NCBI RefSeq assembly: GCF_021699195.1
Contig: NZ_SSXE01000070.1
Location: forward strand, 1-59,635
Source of the DNA: Nonomuraea sp. MG754425
GTDB taxonomy: Bacteria > Actinomycetota > Actinomycetes > Streptosporangiales > Streptosporangiaceae
Reading direction: 5' to 3'
DNA: 59,635 nt
Part shown: positions 1 through 8,408 of the stretch, in pieces
Layout of the letters: every line of letters starts with the position of its first letter
Position numbering within the stretch: the stretch's first letter is position 1
Made by a program: the position numbers and the translations under genes
Notes under the pieces: model-generated
Told to the model about the DNA's origin: nothing
Seen by the model: the letters and a program-made list of their open reading frames with translations, nothing else
The model's database searches: none

Positions 1-832
1 CCTCGTCGAGGCCGCGGCCGTAGGTGGCGTAGACCCAGGGGCTCTCGTACGTCTCGCCGGTGGCCAGGATGATCTCGCCGGGCAGCAGCAGTTCGCCGCC
101 GCCGAGCATGGTGCGGCCGGTGGCGGTGCGTTCGGCGTAGTGACGGTGGTTGCCGCTGAAGCCGACGTGCAGCCCCCATGCCTCGCCGCGGCGGAAGCCG
201 AGGTCGGCGGTGGCGGCGAACAGGACGGTGGCGGCGTCGGCGCCGGTGCGTCCGCGGCGGTTCTCGCGCAGGTGGGTGCCGACGGTGAGGGGGCGGCGTT
301 GCGGGATGCGCTCCTTGGACCAGCGGCCGGCCTGGTCGAGCAGGTCGGCGGGGTCGCCGGGCACGGGCAGGACGAGGTGCAGCGCGTCGAGGGTGTAGGG
401 CAGGTCGTGGCGGTTGCGCAGCTCCGCGCGGGCCCGCAGCAGCCCGGACGGCCCGAGTTCGACGGTGAGGCCGAGGTCGAGGCGGGTGTGCGGATCGGTG
501 GCGGAGACCGCGAGCGCCTGGTCTCCGCCCTCGCCGGTCCGCTGGTCGCAGGTGACGCCGGTGAAGGCGGGCGACCAGTGCTCGCCCTGGTGGTGTCCGG
601 ACAGGCCGGGCAACCCCGCCCAGCCGGTACGCGACTCCGGCACGAGCGCCGTGCGGATCGGCCCCTCGACGGTCTGGTCGGCCCTGGGCCGCAGCTCGGC
701 GGCCAGGTGCCCGAGGGCTTCTGCGTCGAGCGCGCCCAGGTCCGGGCCCCAGTGCAGGATCGCGGGAAGGGCGTCGGAGGGGCATTCGAGCAGGATGGAC
801 ACGCCGGCGGCGCGGAAATGGTGCAGGTGCAT
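1..832 (-). CDS. alpha-galactosidase, GH36 family (C-terminal part cut off by window edge)
   Basis: The visible 277 residues form the N-terminal beta-sandwich typical of bacterial GH36 alpha-galactosidases (start MHLHHFRAAGVSILLEC; later WAGLPGLSGHHQGEHWSP). The catalytic (beta/alpha)8 barrel lies beyond the left edge, so no catalytic Asp can be checked. The enzyme would release galactose from melibiose or raffinose-type sugars in the cytoplasm, since no signal peptide is visible. It is the last visible gene of a minus-strand operon with two permeases and a binding lipoprotein, 48 nt downstream of the second permease, which fits import followed by intracellular hydrolysis. The family call rests on N-domain resemblance only; another GH36/GH27-related specificity is possible. 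Confidence 0.72.
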   Translation of the reverse strand, partial: MHLHHFRAAGVSILLECPSDALPAILHWGPDLGALDAEALGHLAAELRPRADQTVEGPIRTALVPESRTGWAGLPGLSGHHQGEHWSPAFTGVTCDQRTGEGGDQALAVSATDPHTRLDLGLTVELGPSGLLRARAELRNRHDLPYTLDALHLVLPVPGDPADLLDQAGRWSKERIPQRRPLTVGTHLRENRRGRTGADAATVLFAATADLGFRRGEAWGLHVGFSGNHRHYAERTATGRTMLGGGELLLPGEIILATGETYESPWVYATYGRGLDE

Positions 833-880
833 GGTGTTTCTCGGCAGAGGCTTTCTCTTCGGGTGCTTTCGAGGGGGCGC

Positions 881-1732
881 TCAGCCCTTGAGGCCGCCGC
901 TGAGCAGGTCGAGCCGCCAGAACCGCTGCAGGAACAGCAGCAGCGCGATGAGCGGGATCACCGACACGGCGGCGCCGACGACGGCCAGGCTGTAGAGCGC
1001 GGGCTCGGAGGAGCCCTTGGCCAGCAGCGTGTACAGGCCCACGGTGATGGGGAACTTCGACTCGTCCGACAGCATGATGTACGGCAGCAGGAAGTTGTTC
1101 CACGTGCCCACGAAGTGCAGCATGAAGATCGTCACCATGCCGGGGAGCATCATGGGCAGCCCGATGGAGCCGAAGATGCGGTACTCGCCGGCCCCGTCGA
1201 TCCTGGCCGCCTCCAGCGTGGCGTCCGGCACGGAGGACAGCGCGTACACGCGGGCCAGGTAGATGCCGAACGGCGAGATGAGGGTGGGCAGCAGGACCGA
1301 CCAGTAGCCGCCGACCAGGTTCGTCTCCGACATGATCAGGTACTGCGGGATCGCCAGCGTCATGCCGGGCACGAGCACGCCGGCGAGGATGGCGTAGAAC
1401 AGCACGGTGCGCCCGCGGAAGTCGTACTTGGCCATGGCGTAGCCGGCGAGCGTCGAGATCAGGGTGGAGGCGGCGGAGCCGGCGACGGCGTACAGCGCGC
1501 TGTTGCCGGCCCACACCAGGAACCGGCCGTCGCCGAAGGCGAACAGGTCGCGCAGGTTGTCCAGCAGGCCGGTGCCGGGGGCGAAGGTGAAGGTGGAGAA
1601 CAGCTCGGCGCTCGACTTGGTCGAGGCGACGATCACCCAGGCGACCGGCACGAGGCAGTAGAGCGCCCCGACGAGCAGGACGATCGTGGGCAGGATCTTG
1701 GTCCGCTGGTGCGGCAGGACATGATTTTTCAT
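881..1732 (-). CDS. sugar ABC transporter permease, MalG type
   Basis: A 283-residue polytopic inner-membrane protein with about six hydrophobic segments and the cytoplasmic-loop EAA motif (EAARIDGAGEYRIFGSIGLP) that docks on the ATPase. This is the usual length and layout of the second permease of CUT1 carbohydrate importers. The start ATG at 1732 overlaps the stop of the upstream permease gene (ATGA), indicating translational coupling. No ATPase gene is present in the operon; actinobacterial CUT1 importers commonly share a distant MsiK-type ATPase, so this is expected. Substrate is inferred to be an alpha-galactoside from the neighbouring GH36 gene. Confidence 0.9.
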   Translation of the reverse strand: MKNHVLPHQRTKILPTIVLLVGALYCLVPVAWVIVASTKSSAELFSTFTFAPGTGLLDNLRDLFAFGDGRFLVWAGNSALYAVAGSAASTLISTLAGYAMAKYDFRGRTVLFYAILAGVLVPGMTLAIPQYLIMSETNLVGGYWSVLLPTLISPFGIYLARVYALSSVPDATLEAARIDGAGEYRIFGSIGLPMMLPGMVTIFMLHFVGTWNNFLLPYIMLSDESKFPITVGLYTLLAKGSSEPALYSLAVVGAAVSVIPLIALLLFLQRFWRLDLLSGGLKG

Positions 1733-2643
1733 GACATACCGCCGAACGCGCGCTTCTGCGTGACCTTGAGCAGCACGACCGACACGATGAGGGTGCCCAC
1801 GGCCAGGATGACCGAGGCCGCCGAGGCGAGCGGCAGGTCGTCGCGGATGAAGGCGTCGCGGTAGATGTGCATCAGCGGCACCCACGTCTGCGAGATCTCC
1901 GTGGTCATGGGCGCGAGCGTGGTCGGCTCGCCGTACACCTGGAGGGTGCCGATGAGCGCGAACAGGCCGGTGAGCACGAGCGCGGGGGCCACCAGCGGGA
2001 TCTTCACGTGCCAGGCGATGCGCCACTCGGAGGCGCCGTCGATGCGGGCGGCGTCCGACAGCTCGGACGGGATGCCGCGCAGCGACGTGAAGATAATGAT
2101 CATGTTGAAGCCGACGCCGCCCCACACCGCGACGTTGGCCAGCGCCGGGTAGATGCCGTCCCCGGTGAGGAAGGGGATCTCGCCGAGGCCCAGCTCGCGG
2201 GTGAGGTAGCTGAAGGGGCTGGTCGAAGGCAGGTACATGAAGCCCCACAGGAGCGAGGCCGTCACGCCGGGGATCGCGTACGGCAGGAAGATCGCCGTAC
2301 GCGAGAAGCGGCGGCCCCGCGCGCCCGCGTAGTCGAGCAGCAGCGCGAACAGCAGCGCCAGACCGAGCGTCAGCGGCACGCCGATCAGCCCGTAGAGCGC
2401 GAGCCGGCCGAAGCCGGCCCAGAACTCGGGGTCGGTCAGCGTCCTGGCGTAGTTGTCGAGCCCGACGAAGACCTCCTGCCGGGTGCCGAAGATGCCGGCG
2501 CCGGTCAGCCGCAGGCCGCGGACGCTGAGGTAGACGGCGTACCCGATGGGCACCGCGAGGAAGGCCACGAACAGCACCACCGCGGGCGCCACGAACAGGT
2601 ACGGCGCCCGCGAACCGCGGCGGGCGCCGATCGGCTCCGTCAT
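1729..2643 (-). CDS. sugar ABC transporter permease, MalF type
   Basis: A 304-residue membrane protein beginning MTEPIGARRGSRAPYLFVAP, with six predicted hydrophobic segments and an EAA loop (DAARIDGASEWRIAWHVKIP). It is the partner of the MalG-type permease encoded directly downstream. Its ATG overlaps the last codon and stop of the binding-protein gene by 4 nt, and its own stop overlaps the next start, so the three genes form one coupled transcription unit. Longer in-frame extensions upstream run into the binding-protein gene in another frame and are not real. Length and order are standard for CUT1 importers. Confidence 0.9.
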   Translation of the reverse strand: MTEPIGARRGSRAPYLFVAPAVVLFVAFLAVPIGYAVYLSVRGLRLTGAGIFGTRQEVFVGLDNYARTLTDPEFWAGFGRLALYGLIGVPLTLGLALLFALLLDYAGARGRRFSRTAIFLPYAIPGVTASLLWGFMYLPSTSPFSYLTRELGLGEIPFLTGDGIYPALANVAVWGGVGFNMIIIFTSLRGIPSELSDAARIDGASEWRIAWHVKIPLVAPALVLTGLFALIGTLQVYGEPTTLAPMTTEISQTWVPLMHIYRDAFIRDDLPLASAASVILAVGTLIVSVVLLKVTQKRAFGGMS

Positions 2644-3959
2644 GGGGCGGCGACCTTGAACCCCGTGGACGTCATGTCGTCCACGACGACCTGCTGCGTC
2701 TTCTGCAGCGCCTGGGTCAGCGGGGTCTTGTCGCGGACGGCGGCGGCCATCGCGTCCTGGAAGGCGCTCTGGGCGGTGCTGACGTTCGGGCCCCAGCTTA
2801 TGTGCGGGATCGTGCGCTGCGCGGCCTTGGCGGCGACCTCCCAGTAGTCCTTCTGCCCGCCGGCCAGCTTGGGCGGCTCGCTGGCGGTGGTGGCCTGCTG
2901 GCCGGCCAGCGAGGCGGGGTACTCGCCGGCGGCGATCTGGAGCTCGTAGGCGGCCTTGTCGGTGTTCATCCATTTGGCGAAGGTGGCGGCGGCCTGCAGA
3001 TGCTTGGAGTTCTTGGTGACGGCGATGGCGCTGCCGCCCTGGAAGGCCACCCGGTCGTCGCCCTCGGTCCACTGCGGCAGCGGCGCGATGGCCCAGTCGC
3101 CGGCCTGCTTCTCGGCGACGCCGTACAGCACGCCGGTGGCCCACAGGGCGCTCGGCCAGCTCAGGATGCGGCCCTTGTTGAGCTGGTTGTTCCATTCGGG
3201 GGTGAGCAGCGGCTGGACCTTGACGAGGTCCTTGTCGACGAGGCCCTGCCAGTAGGCGGCGACCTCGGTGGAGGCGGCGTCGGCGATGCCCACCGTCCAG
3301 GTCTGGTCCTGGACCTTCCACCAGGTGGCGCCGGCCTGCTGGGCCAGCCCGGCGAAGTTGCCGAACTCGGCGGGGGCGAACGTGGCCAGGTAGGTGTCAG
3401 GGTCCTTGGCGCGCACGGCGGCGGCCACCGTGGCGAAGTCCTGCCAGGTCTTCGGCACTTCGATCTTCAGCTCGTCGAAGCGCTTGCGGTTGTAGACCAT
3501 GACCATCGGGCCGACGTCCTGCGGCACGCCGTACACGGCTCCGTCGAAGCTGGTCAGCGACCAGACCTCGGGGGTGAAGGCGTCCTTGACGTCGGCGGTG
3601 TGGGCCGAGATGTCGGCCAGCGCCCCGGCCACGATCATCGCGGGGATCGTCTGGTACTCCAGGCACGCCGCGTCGGGGGCGTTGCCCGCCCGGCCGGCCG
3701 TGACCAGCTTGGTCGCGGTGTCCGTGCCGCCGCCGGCGTCGGTGTGCCTGACCTGGATGTCCGGGTGGGCCTTGTTGAACGCCGCGACCTTCTCCTTCTG
3801 GCCCGCGCTCCAGCACCAGAAGTCCAGCGTGACCGGCCCGGTCTGCGCCGCCTGCGTCGCCGTGGTCCCGCCGCTCCCGCTCGTGCCGGACGAACAGGCG
3901 GCCAGGAGGACGGCCAGGCAGAGCGCCGCGGCCGATCCGGAGACCCCTCTGATACGCAT
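2640..3959 (-). CDS. extracellular sugar-binding lipoprotein of ABC importer
   Basis: A 439-residue solute-binding protein. The N-terminus has a basic start, a hydrophobic stretch and a lipobox (LAAC, Cys22), followed by a Ser/Gly/Thr-rich linker, so it is exported and lipid-anchored outside the membrane. The rest matches the CUT1 solute-binding family in length and in motifs such as LDFWCWSAGQKEKV near the mature N-terminus. It is the first gene of the operon binding protein-MalF-MalG-GH36. Directly upstream lies an inverted repeat (3989-4011) that also occurs in front of the divergent ROK regulator, suggesting repression by that protein and induction by the imported sugar. Confidence 0.92.
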   Translation of the reverse strand: MRIRGVSGSAAALCLAVLLAACSSGTSGSGGTTATQAAQTGPVTLDFWCWSAGQKEKVAAFNKAHPDIQVRHTDAGGGTDTATKLVTAGRAGNAPDAACLEYQTIPAMIVAGALADISAHTADVKDAFTPEVWSLTSFDGAVYGVPQDVGPMVMVYNRKRFDELKIEVPKTWQDFATVAAAVRAKDPDTYLATFAPAEFGNFAGLAQQAGATWWKVQDQTWTVGIADAASTEVAAYWQGLVDKDLVKVQPLLTPEWNNQLNKGRILSWPSALWATGVLYGVAEKQAGDWAIAPLPQWTEGDDRVAFQGGSAIAVTKNSKHLQAAATFAKWMNTDKAAYELQIAAGEYPASLAGQQATTASEPPKLAGGQKDYWEVAAKAAQRTIPHISWGPNVSTAQSAFQDAMAAAVRDKTPLTQALQKTQQVVVDDMTSTGFKVAAP

Positions 3960-3988
3960 CCGCGTCTCCTTTCACGCAAAGGCCCAGA

Positions 3989-4011
3989 GTTGGCTTTGCA
4001 GAGAAGCCAAC
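3989..4011. promoter_or_regulatory. ROK operator-like inverted repeat, site 1
   Basis: Perfect 8-bp arms GTTGGCTT (3989-3996) and AAGCCAAC (4004-4011) separated by 7 nt, about 30 nt upstream of the binding-protein start. The 21-nt core 3990-4010 agrees with 4096-4116 at 16 of 21 positions. Two copies of one motif in the region between the transporter operon and its ROK regulator argue for the repressor's binding sites; this assignment is inference. Confidence 0.6.
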
Positions 4012-4095
4012 CTAGAGAACAAGTGAGGTGCATGTCACTACTTGTGCATAAATGACGAGGGTGTTATGTGAGCCGCGTGTCACAGAGCCGTCATG

Positions 4096-4116
4096 TTAGC
4101 TTTGCTGCAAAACCAA
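4096..4116. promoter_or_regulatory. ROK operator-like site 2
   Basis: Imperfect palindrome with the core TTTGC-T-GCAAA, matching site 1 at 16 of 21 positions in the same orientation. It ends 4 nt before the Shine-Dalgarno sequence GGGAGG (4121-4126) of the ROK gene, so binding here would give autoregulation. Confidence 0.55.
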
Positions 4117-4135
4117 GAGAGGGAGGCTGGCGCTG

Positions 4136-5302
4136 ATGGTGGTGGGGCCCCGAAGATGGGGCGGCATGTGGGACGCCTTGCCCGACGCCGCACGCTCCAT
4201 CGTCAAGGAGCTGATCATCCACGGCCCGCAGTCCAGGACCGCGCTGGCCAGGACGCTGCACCTGTCCACCGGCAGCCTGACCCGGCTGACCAAACCCCTC
4301 ATCGACGCCGGTCTCCTCGTCGAGGGCGAGGTGGTGCACGACCCGGTCAACGGCCGCCCGACCCGGCCGCTGGACGTGGCCGCCGCCGAGCACCGGTTCC
4401 TGGGGCTCAAGCTGACCGGCGACCGCGTGCACGCCGTCGTCACCGACCTGCGGGCCGAGGTGATCGCCGCCCGCGACGAGCCGATCGCCGACCACAGCCC
4501 CGACGCCGTGTGCCGGCAGGCGCGCGGCCTGCTGGACGAGTTGACCGGCGGCCCCCCGGTCGCCGCCGGCGTCACGCTCGGCGGCAACAACCGCGCCTCG
4601 GCAGGAGTGGGCGGCGAGCCGCTGGTGGACGCCCCGTTCCTGGGCTGGGAGCAGGTGGAGCTGAAGCCGCTGATGGAGCGGGCGCTCGGCGTGCCGTGCG
4701 TGGTGCAGAACGACGTGGCCGCGCTGGCGCACCAGCACCACTGGTTCGGGCCCGGACGGGGGCTGCGCGACTTCGCGCTGGTCACGATCGGGGCGGGCAT
4801 CGGGTACGCGCTCATCGTGCACGACCACCTGGTGACCGCGTCGGAGGCCGACCTGGGCATGTTCGCGCACCTGGTGCTGCACCCCGGCGGGCCGCTGTGC
4901 CCGGAGGGGCACCGCGGGTGCGCGGCGGCGTACCTGTCGAGCGGGTCGATCGCGGGCGCCGCCGGGCTGGCGTTGCGCCGGGAGGTCGGCTATGACGAGG
5001 TCATGCGGCTGGCCGCGGCCGGCGACAAGGTGTGCCGCACCCTGGTCCGCGAGGCCGCGCACGCCCTGGGCGAGCTCATCGCGCTGGTCGCGACGATCTC
5101 CATGGTCAAGACCGTGGTGCTGGCGGGCGAGGGCGTGGAGCTGGCCCGCATCGCCGCCGACGACCTCGGCCGGGCCCTGGCCGCCCGCCGTCGCGACCTG
5201 CCCGGCTCGGTGGACGTGGTGGTCGAGGCGGACGACTTCCGCGAGTGGGCCCGCGGCGGCGCCGTCGTCGCCATCCAGAGCTTCGTCACCGGCAGCGACT
5301 GA
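4136..5302 (+). CDS. ROK family transcriptional repressor
   Basis: A 388-residue protein with an N-terminal winged helix-turn-helix (about residues 15-75, RTALARTLHLSTGSLTRLTK) followed by the ROK sugar-kinase-like fold. The structural zinc site usual in this family (C-x-C-G-x-x-G-C) is degenerate: the sequence reads CPEGHRGCAA, so the second Cys is a Glu. The upstream His in FAHLVLH is kept. GGGAGG lies 9 nt before the ATG. It is divergent from the alpha-galactoside ABC operon, and a shared operator-like motif sits before both genes, so it most likely represses the operon and itself until the sugar or its product binds. A second possible start is the Met at residue 11. Confidence 0.88.
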   Translation: MVVGPRRWGGMWDALPDAARSIVKELIIHGPQSRTALARTLHLSTGSLTRLTKPLIDAGLLVEGEVVHDPVNGRPTRPLDVAAAEHRFLGLKLTGDRVHAVVTDLRAEVIAARDEPIADHSPDAVCRQARGLLDELTGGPPVAAGVTLGGNNRASAGVGGEPLVDAPFLGWEQVELKPLMERALGVPCVVQNDVAALAHQHHWFGPGRGLRDFALVTIGAGIGYALIVHDHLVTASEADLGMFAHLVLHPGGPLCPEGHRGCAAAYLSSGSIAGAAGLALRREVGYDEVMRLAAAGDKVCRTLVREAAHALGELIALVATISMVKTVVLAGEGVELARIAADDLGRALAARRRDLPGSVDVVVEADDFREWARGGAVVAIQSFVTGSD

Positions 5303-5350
5303 GCGGCGGCATGACGTTACCGTTGCCTGGCTCCGGGCAGCGAGCACCGC

Positions 5351-7042
5351 ATGGGCCACCACGAACCTGCGCCGGGCCGGCACGCCCCCGCCGTGCTCGA
5401 AGACCCGCTGCTGAACAAGGACACCGCGTTCAGCGCGGCGGAACGGGCCAGCCTGGGACTGGACGGGCTGATCCCGCCGGTGGTCGAGAGCCTGGACGAG
5501 CAGGCCGCCCGCGCGTACATGCAGTACGGCCGCCAGCCGACCGACCTGGCCAGGAACATCTTCCTGTCGGAGCTCCAGGACCGCAACGAGGTGCTCTTCT
5601 ACCGGCTGCTGGGCGACCACCTGCGCGAGATGCTCCCCGTCGTGTACGACCCCACGATCGCCCAGGTGATCGAGACCTACAGCCGCGAGTACCGCCGCCC
5701 CCGGGGCGTGTACCTGTCGATCGACGACCCCGGCGGCATCGAGCGGGCCCTGCGCAACTTCGGCCTGGGCGGCGACGAGGTGGACCTCATCGTGGCCTCC
5801 GACGCCGAGCAGATCCTCGGCATCGGCGACTGGGGGCTGGGCGGCGGGGCGGGCATCGCGGCCGGCAAGCTGACCGTCTACACGGCGGCGGCCGGGATCG
5901 ACCCTGCCCGGGTCATCCCCGTGGCGCTGGACGTCGGCACCGACAACGAGGCGCTGCTCAACGACCCGTTCTACGTGGGCGAGCGGCACTCGCGGGTCCG
6001 CGGCGAGCGCTACGACGCCTTCATCGAGGCGTACGTCTCGACGGCCTCCCGCCTGTTCCCGCACGCGCTGCTGCACTGGGAGGACTTCGGCCCGTCGAAC
6101 GCCCGCCGCATCCTGGAGCGCTACACCGGCCAGGTGCCCACGTTCAACGACGACATGCAGGGCACCGGCGCGATCGTGCTGGCGGCCGTGCTGGGCGCGA
6201 TCCGCGTCACCGGCGAGCCGATGCGGGACCAGCGCGTCGTCGTGTTCGGCGCGGGCACGGCCGGGATCGGCGTGGCCGACCAGCTCAGGGACGCGATGCG
6301 GCGCGACGGCCGGACCGAGGAGGAGGCCACCCGCCGCGTCTGGGCGGTGGACCGGCCGGGCCTGCTGACCGAGGACGTCCGGGAGCTGCGCGACTTCCAG
6401 CGCCCCTACGCCCGCCCGGCCGCCGAGGTGGCCGGCTGGGCGCGGGACGAGCGCGGCGGCATCGGGCTGGCCGAGGTGGTCGCCCGCGTGCGGCCGACCG
6501 TCCTGCTGGGGGCCTCGACGGTGCGGGGGGCGTTCACGGAGGACATCGTGCGGTCGATGGGGGTGCGGCGGCCGATCGTCCTGCCCATCTCCAACCCGAC
6601 CGACCGCATGGAGGCGCGGCCCGAAGACGTGCTGCGCTGGACCGGCGGCCGGGCCCTGGTCGCCACCGGCGTGCCGGTCGAGCCGGTCGCGCACGGCGGG
6701 GTGCGGCACGTGATCGGCCAGGCCAACAACGCGCTGCTGTATCCAGGGGTGGGCCTGGGCGTGGTCGTGTCGCGGGCGCGGCGGGTCAGCGACGGCATGC
6801 TGCGGGCCGCGGCCGAGGCGGTGGCGGGGCTGGTGGACGTCTCCGCGCCGGGAGCCGCGCTGCTGCCCCCGGTGGAGAACCTGCGCGTGGTGTCGGCCAC
6901 CGTCGCCGTCGCGGTCGCCCGGCAGGCGGCCGAGGAGGGGCTGGCCGGGGTGCGGCTCGACGATCCGGTCCAGCGGGTGCAGGACGCGATGTGGCAGCCG
7001 CGCTACCGCCCCGCCCCGGACGGAACCCGCCCGCGACGCTGA
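5351..7042 (+). CDS. NAD-dependent malic enzyme
   Basis: A 563-residue cytoplasmic enzyme converting malate to pyruvate and CO2 with reduction of NAD. Length equals the large bacterial/eukaryotic malic enzyme type (about 560 residues). Visible hallmarks are the malic N-terminal domain with NIFLSELQDRNEVLFYRLL and YDPTIAQVIETYSREYRRP, the metal/substrate segment HWEDFGPSNA, PTFNDDMQGTGAIVLAA, and the Rossmann motif VVVFGAGTAGIGVAD. The gene follows the ROK regulator by 48 nt on the same strand, but there is no functional link visible and it may have its own promoter. No strong Shine-Dalgarno precedes the ATG, so the exact start is less certain than the function. Confidence 0.92.
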   Translation: MGHHEPAPGRHAPAVLEDPLLNKDTAFSAAERASLGLDGLIPPVVESLDEQAARAYMQYGRQPTDLARNIFLSELQDRNEVLFYRLLGDHLREMLPVVYDPTIAQVIETYSREYRRPRGVYLSIDDPGGIERALRNFGLGGDEVDLIVASDAEQILGIGDWGLGGGAGIAAGKLTVYTAAAGIDPARVIPVALDVGTDNEALLNDPFYVGERHSRVRGERYDAFIEAYVSTASRLFPHALLHWEDFGPSNARRILERYTGQVPTFNDDMQGTGAIVLAAVLGAIRVTGEPMRDQRVVVFGAGTAGIGVADQLRDAMRRDGRTEEEATRRVWAVDRPGLLTEDVRELRDFQRPYARPAAEVAGWARDERGGIGLAEVVARVRPTVLLGASTVRGAFTEDIVRSMGVRRPIVLPISNPTDRMEARPEDVLRWTGGRALVATGVPVEPVAHGGVRHVIGQANNALLYPGVGLGVVVSRARRVSDGMLRAAAEAVAGLVDVSAPGAALLPPVENLRVVSATVAVAVARQAAEEGLAGVRLDDPVQRVQDAMWQPRYRPAPDGTRPRR

Positions 7043-7043
7043 C

Positions 7044-7066
7044 GTTTGCCGATCTCCTGACGGGTA
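7044..7066 (+). promoter_or_regulatory. SigB-type (stress sigma) promoter candidate
   Basis: GTTT (7044-7047), a 14-nt spacer and GGGTA (7062-7066) match the consensus described for Streptomyces SigB-family promoters (G-N-N-T, 14-16 nt, GGGTA). It lies 51 nt before the RsbW-like gene, a class of gene often controlled by the sigma factor it regulates. Confidence 0.5.
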
Positions 7067-7117
7067 GGCCGATACCGGACCCGCGCTTTCCTCCCGGCCC
7101 TCGCGGGCGAGACGATC

Positions 7118-7579
7118 ATGGTTGACGAGTTCGAACTGCGTTGTCCCATCACGGCCGACCTCGGCCGGATCAGAAGACTGGTACGCCTGCACGGCCGCCA
7201 CAGCGGTCTCGCCGAGCGGCGGCTGGAGGACCTGGTCCTGGCCGTCAACGAGGCGGTCACCAACGTCCTCGACCACGGCGGCCAGGCCGGCACGGTCACC
7301 GCGCGCTCGGCGGACGGCCTCGTCGTGGTGGACGTCCTCGACGCCGGCGGGCGGCTGACCCGCGAGCACCTCGCGGCGGCCGACCTGGCCCGCGCCACCA
7401 CCAGCGGCTACGGCCTCTGGGTGATCCAGTACCTGTGCGACGAGGTCGTCCTCGAACGGACCGGGCAGGGCTCGCTGCTGAGCCTGCGCGTACGCGCCCG
7501 CAGCCCGACGGCGGCCCGCCGCGAGCCCGGCGCGCCCCTGGAGCACGGGGGGCGGCCGAGGGAAGCGGCGGCCCGCTGA
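7118..7579 (+). CDS. RsbW/SpoIIAB-like anti-sigma factor serine kinase (HATPase)
   Basis: A 153-residue single-domain GHKL ATPase. The N box is NEAVTNVLDHGG (about residues 43-54), the G1 box is DVLDAGG, and a GYGLWVIQ segment matches the G2 region. Such proteins bind an alternative sigma factor and phosphorylate an anti-anti-sigma (STAS) protein. Neither a sigma factor nor a STAS gene is adjacent, so its partner is encoded elsewhere. The C-terminal 25 residues are Arg/Pro/Gly-rich and probably disordered. A SigB-like promoter upstream suggests feedback control. Confidence 0.82.
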   Translation: MVDEFELRCPITADLGRIRRLVRLHGRHSGLAERRLEDLVLAVNEAVTNVLDHGGQAGTVTARSADGLVVVDVLDAGGRLTREHLAAADLARATTSGYGLWVIQYLCDEVVLERTGQGSLLSLRVRARSPTAARREPGAPLEHGGRPREAAAR

Positions 7580-7618
7580 CCCATCGCCCGCGCCGCCGCC
7601 GCGGGCTAGGTTCGAATC

Positions 7619-8296
7619 ATGCCCACCACAGGAACAGGCCCCGGCCCCATCACCCCCGACGGTTCCCCGGTCGACTTCTACAGCCGGCTCAGCCCCGGCG
7701 GCGAGCCCGAACTCGTGGCCCAGGTGACCCCGCCCGGCGGCTCCGTGCTGGAACTCGGCGCGGGCGTCGGCCGGGTCACGCACCCGCTCGTCGAACTCGG
7801 TTTCGCGGTGGTCGCCGTGGACGAGTCACCCGAGATGATCGCCAGAGTGCGCGGCGCCCGCACGGTGCTGGCCCGCGTCCAGGACCTGCGGCTCGACGAG
7901 CGCTTCGACACCGTCATGCTGGCCTCCCAGCTCGTCAACACGACCGACGAGCGCTCCCGGCACGCGCTGCTGGCCGCCTGCGCGCGGCACGTCGATCGGC
8001 ACGGGGCGGTGCTGATCCAGTGGATGCCCGCCGAGGCGCACGACCGCTGGCACGTGGGCATGGGGCGCACGGACGGCGACGTGTCGATCTCGATGGCGGC
8101 CGTCGAGGAGGTCTCGCCGGGCGTCTTCGACGCGACGATGCGCTACACGTACGGCGACGCCCAGGTGTGGACGCAGTCGTTCTCCTCCAAGCGGCTCACC
8201 GACGGCGACCTCGCCGCCGCCCTCGAGGCCGAGGGGCTGCGGCTGGACCGCTTCCTCACCGAGGACCGCACGTGGGTGGTGGCCGTCCCAGCGTGA
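7619..8296 (+). CDS. class I SAM-dependent methyltransferase
   Basis: A 225-residue Rossmann-fold methyltransferase with SAM motif I VLELGAGVGRVT (about residues 43-54), acidic residue at the end of strand 2 (VVAVDES) and motif III region FDTVMLASQLVN. No specific substrate domain can be recognised. It starts with ATG 39 nt after the anti-sigma kinase gene. The stop codon lies inside the first unit of a threefold 14-bp tandem repeat. Confidence 0.78.
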   Translation: MPTTGTGPGPITPDGSPVDFYSRLSPGGEPELVAQVTPPGGSVLELGAGVGRVTHPLVELGFAVVAVDESPEMIARVRGARTVLARVQDLRLDERFDTVMLASQLVNTTDERSRHALLAACARHVDRHGAVLIQWMPAEAHDRWHVGMGRTDGDVSISMAAVEEVSPGVFDATMRYTYGDAQVWTQSFSSKRLTDGDLAAALEAEGLRLDRFLTEDRTWVVAVPA

Positions 8297-8332
8297 ACGG
8301 CCCGGCGTGAACGGCCCAGCGTGAACGGCCCG
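8291..8332. repeat. three tandem 14-bp repeats across a stop codon
   Basis: Units GCGTGAACGGCCCG (8291-8304), GCGTGAACGGCCCA (8305-8318) and GCGTGAACGGCCCG (8319-8332). The methyltransferase stop TGA is at 8294-8296 in the first unit, so the later copies do not alter the protein. Looks like replication slippage. Confidence 0.85.
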
Positions 8333-8408
8333 GCCGCCGCCTTTACGATGTAGATCCAATTCTTTCGGAAATACTGGAGAATACTGGGACTGCTGGTACA
8401 GTCGCGCC

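Noticed and set aside
4091..7783. Minus-strand open frame of about 1230 codons opposite the ROK, malic enzyme and kinase genes.
   Set aside because: Composition is Arg/Gly/His/Ala-rich without domains; it is the mirror of third-position GC bias in real plus-strand genes.
8291..8332. Three 14-bp repeats considered as a CRISPR or attachment-site remnant.
   Set aside because: Units are directly adjacent without spacers and no integrase or cas adaptation gene is near; slippage is simpler.
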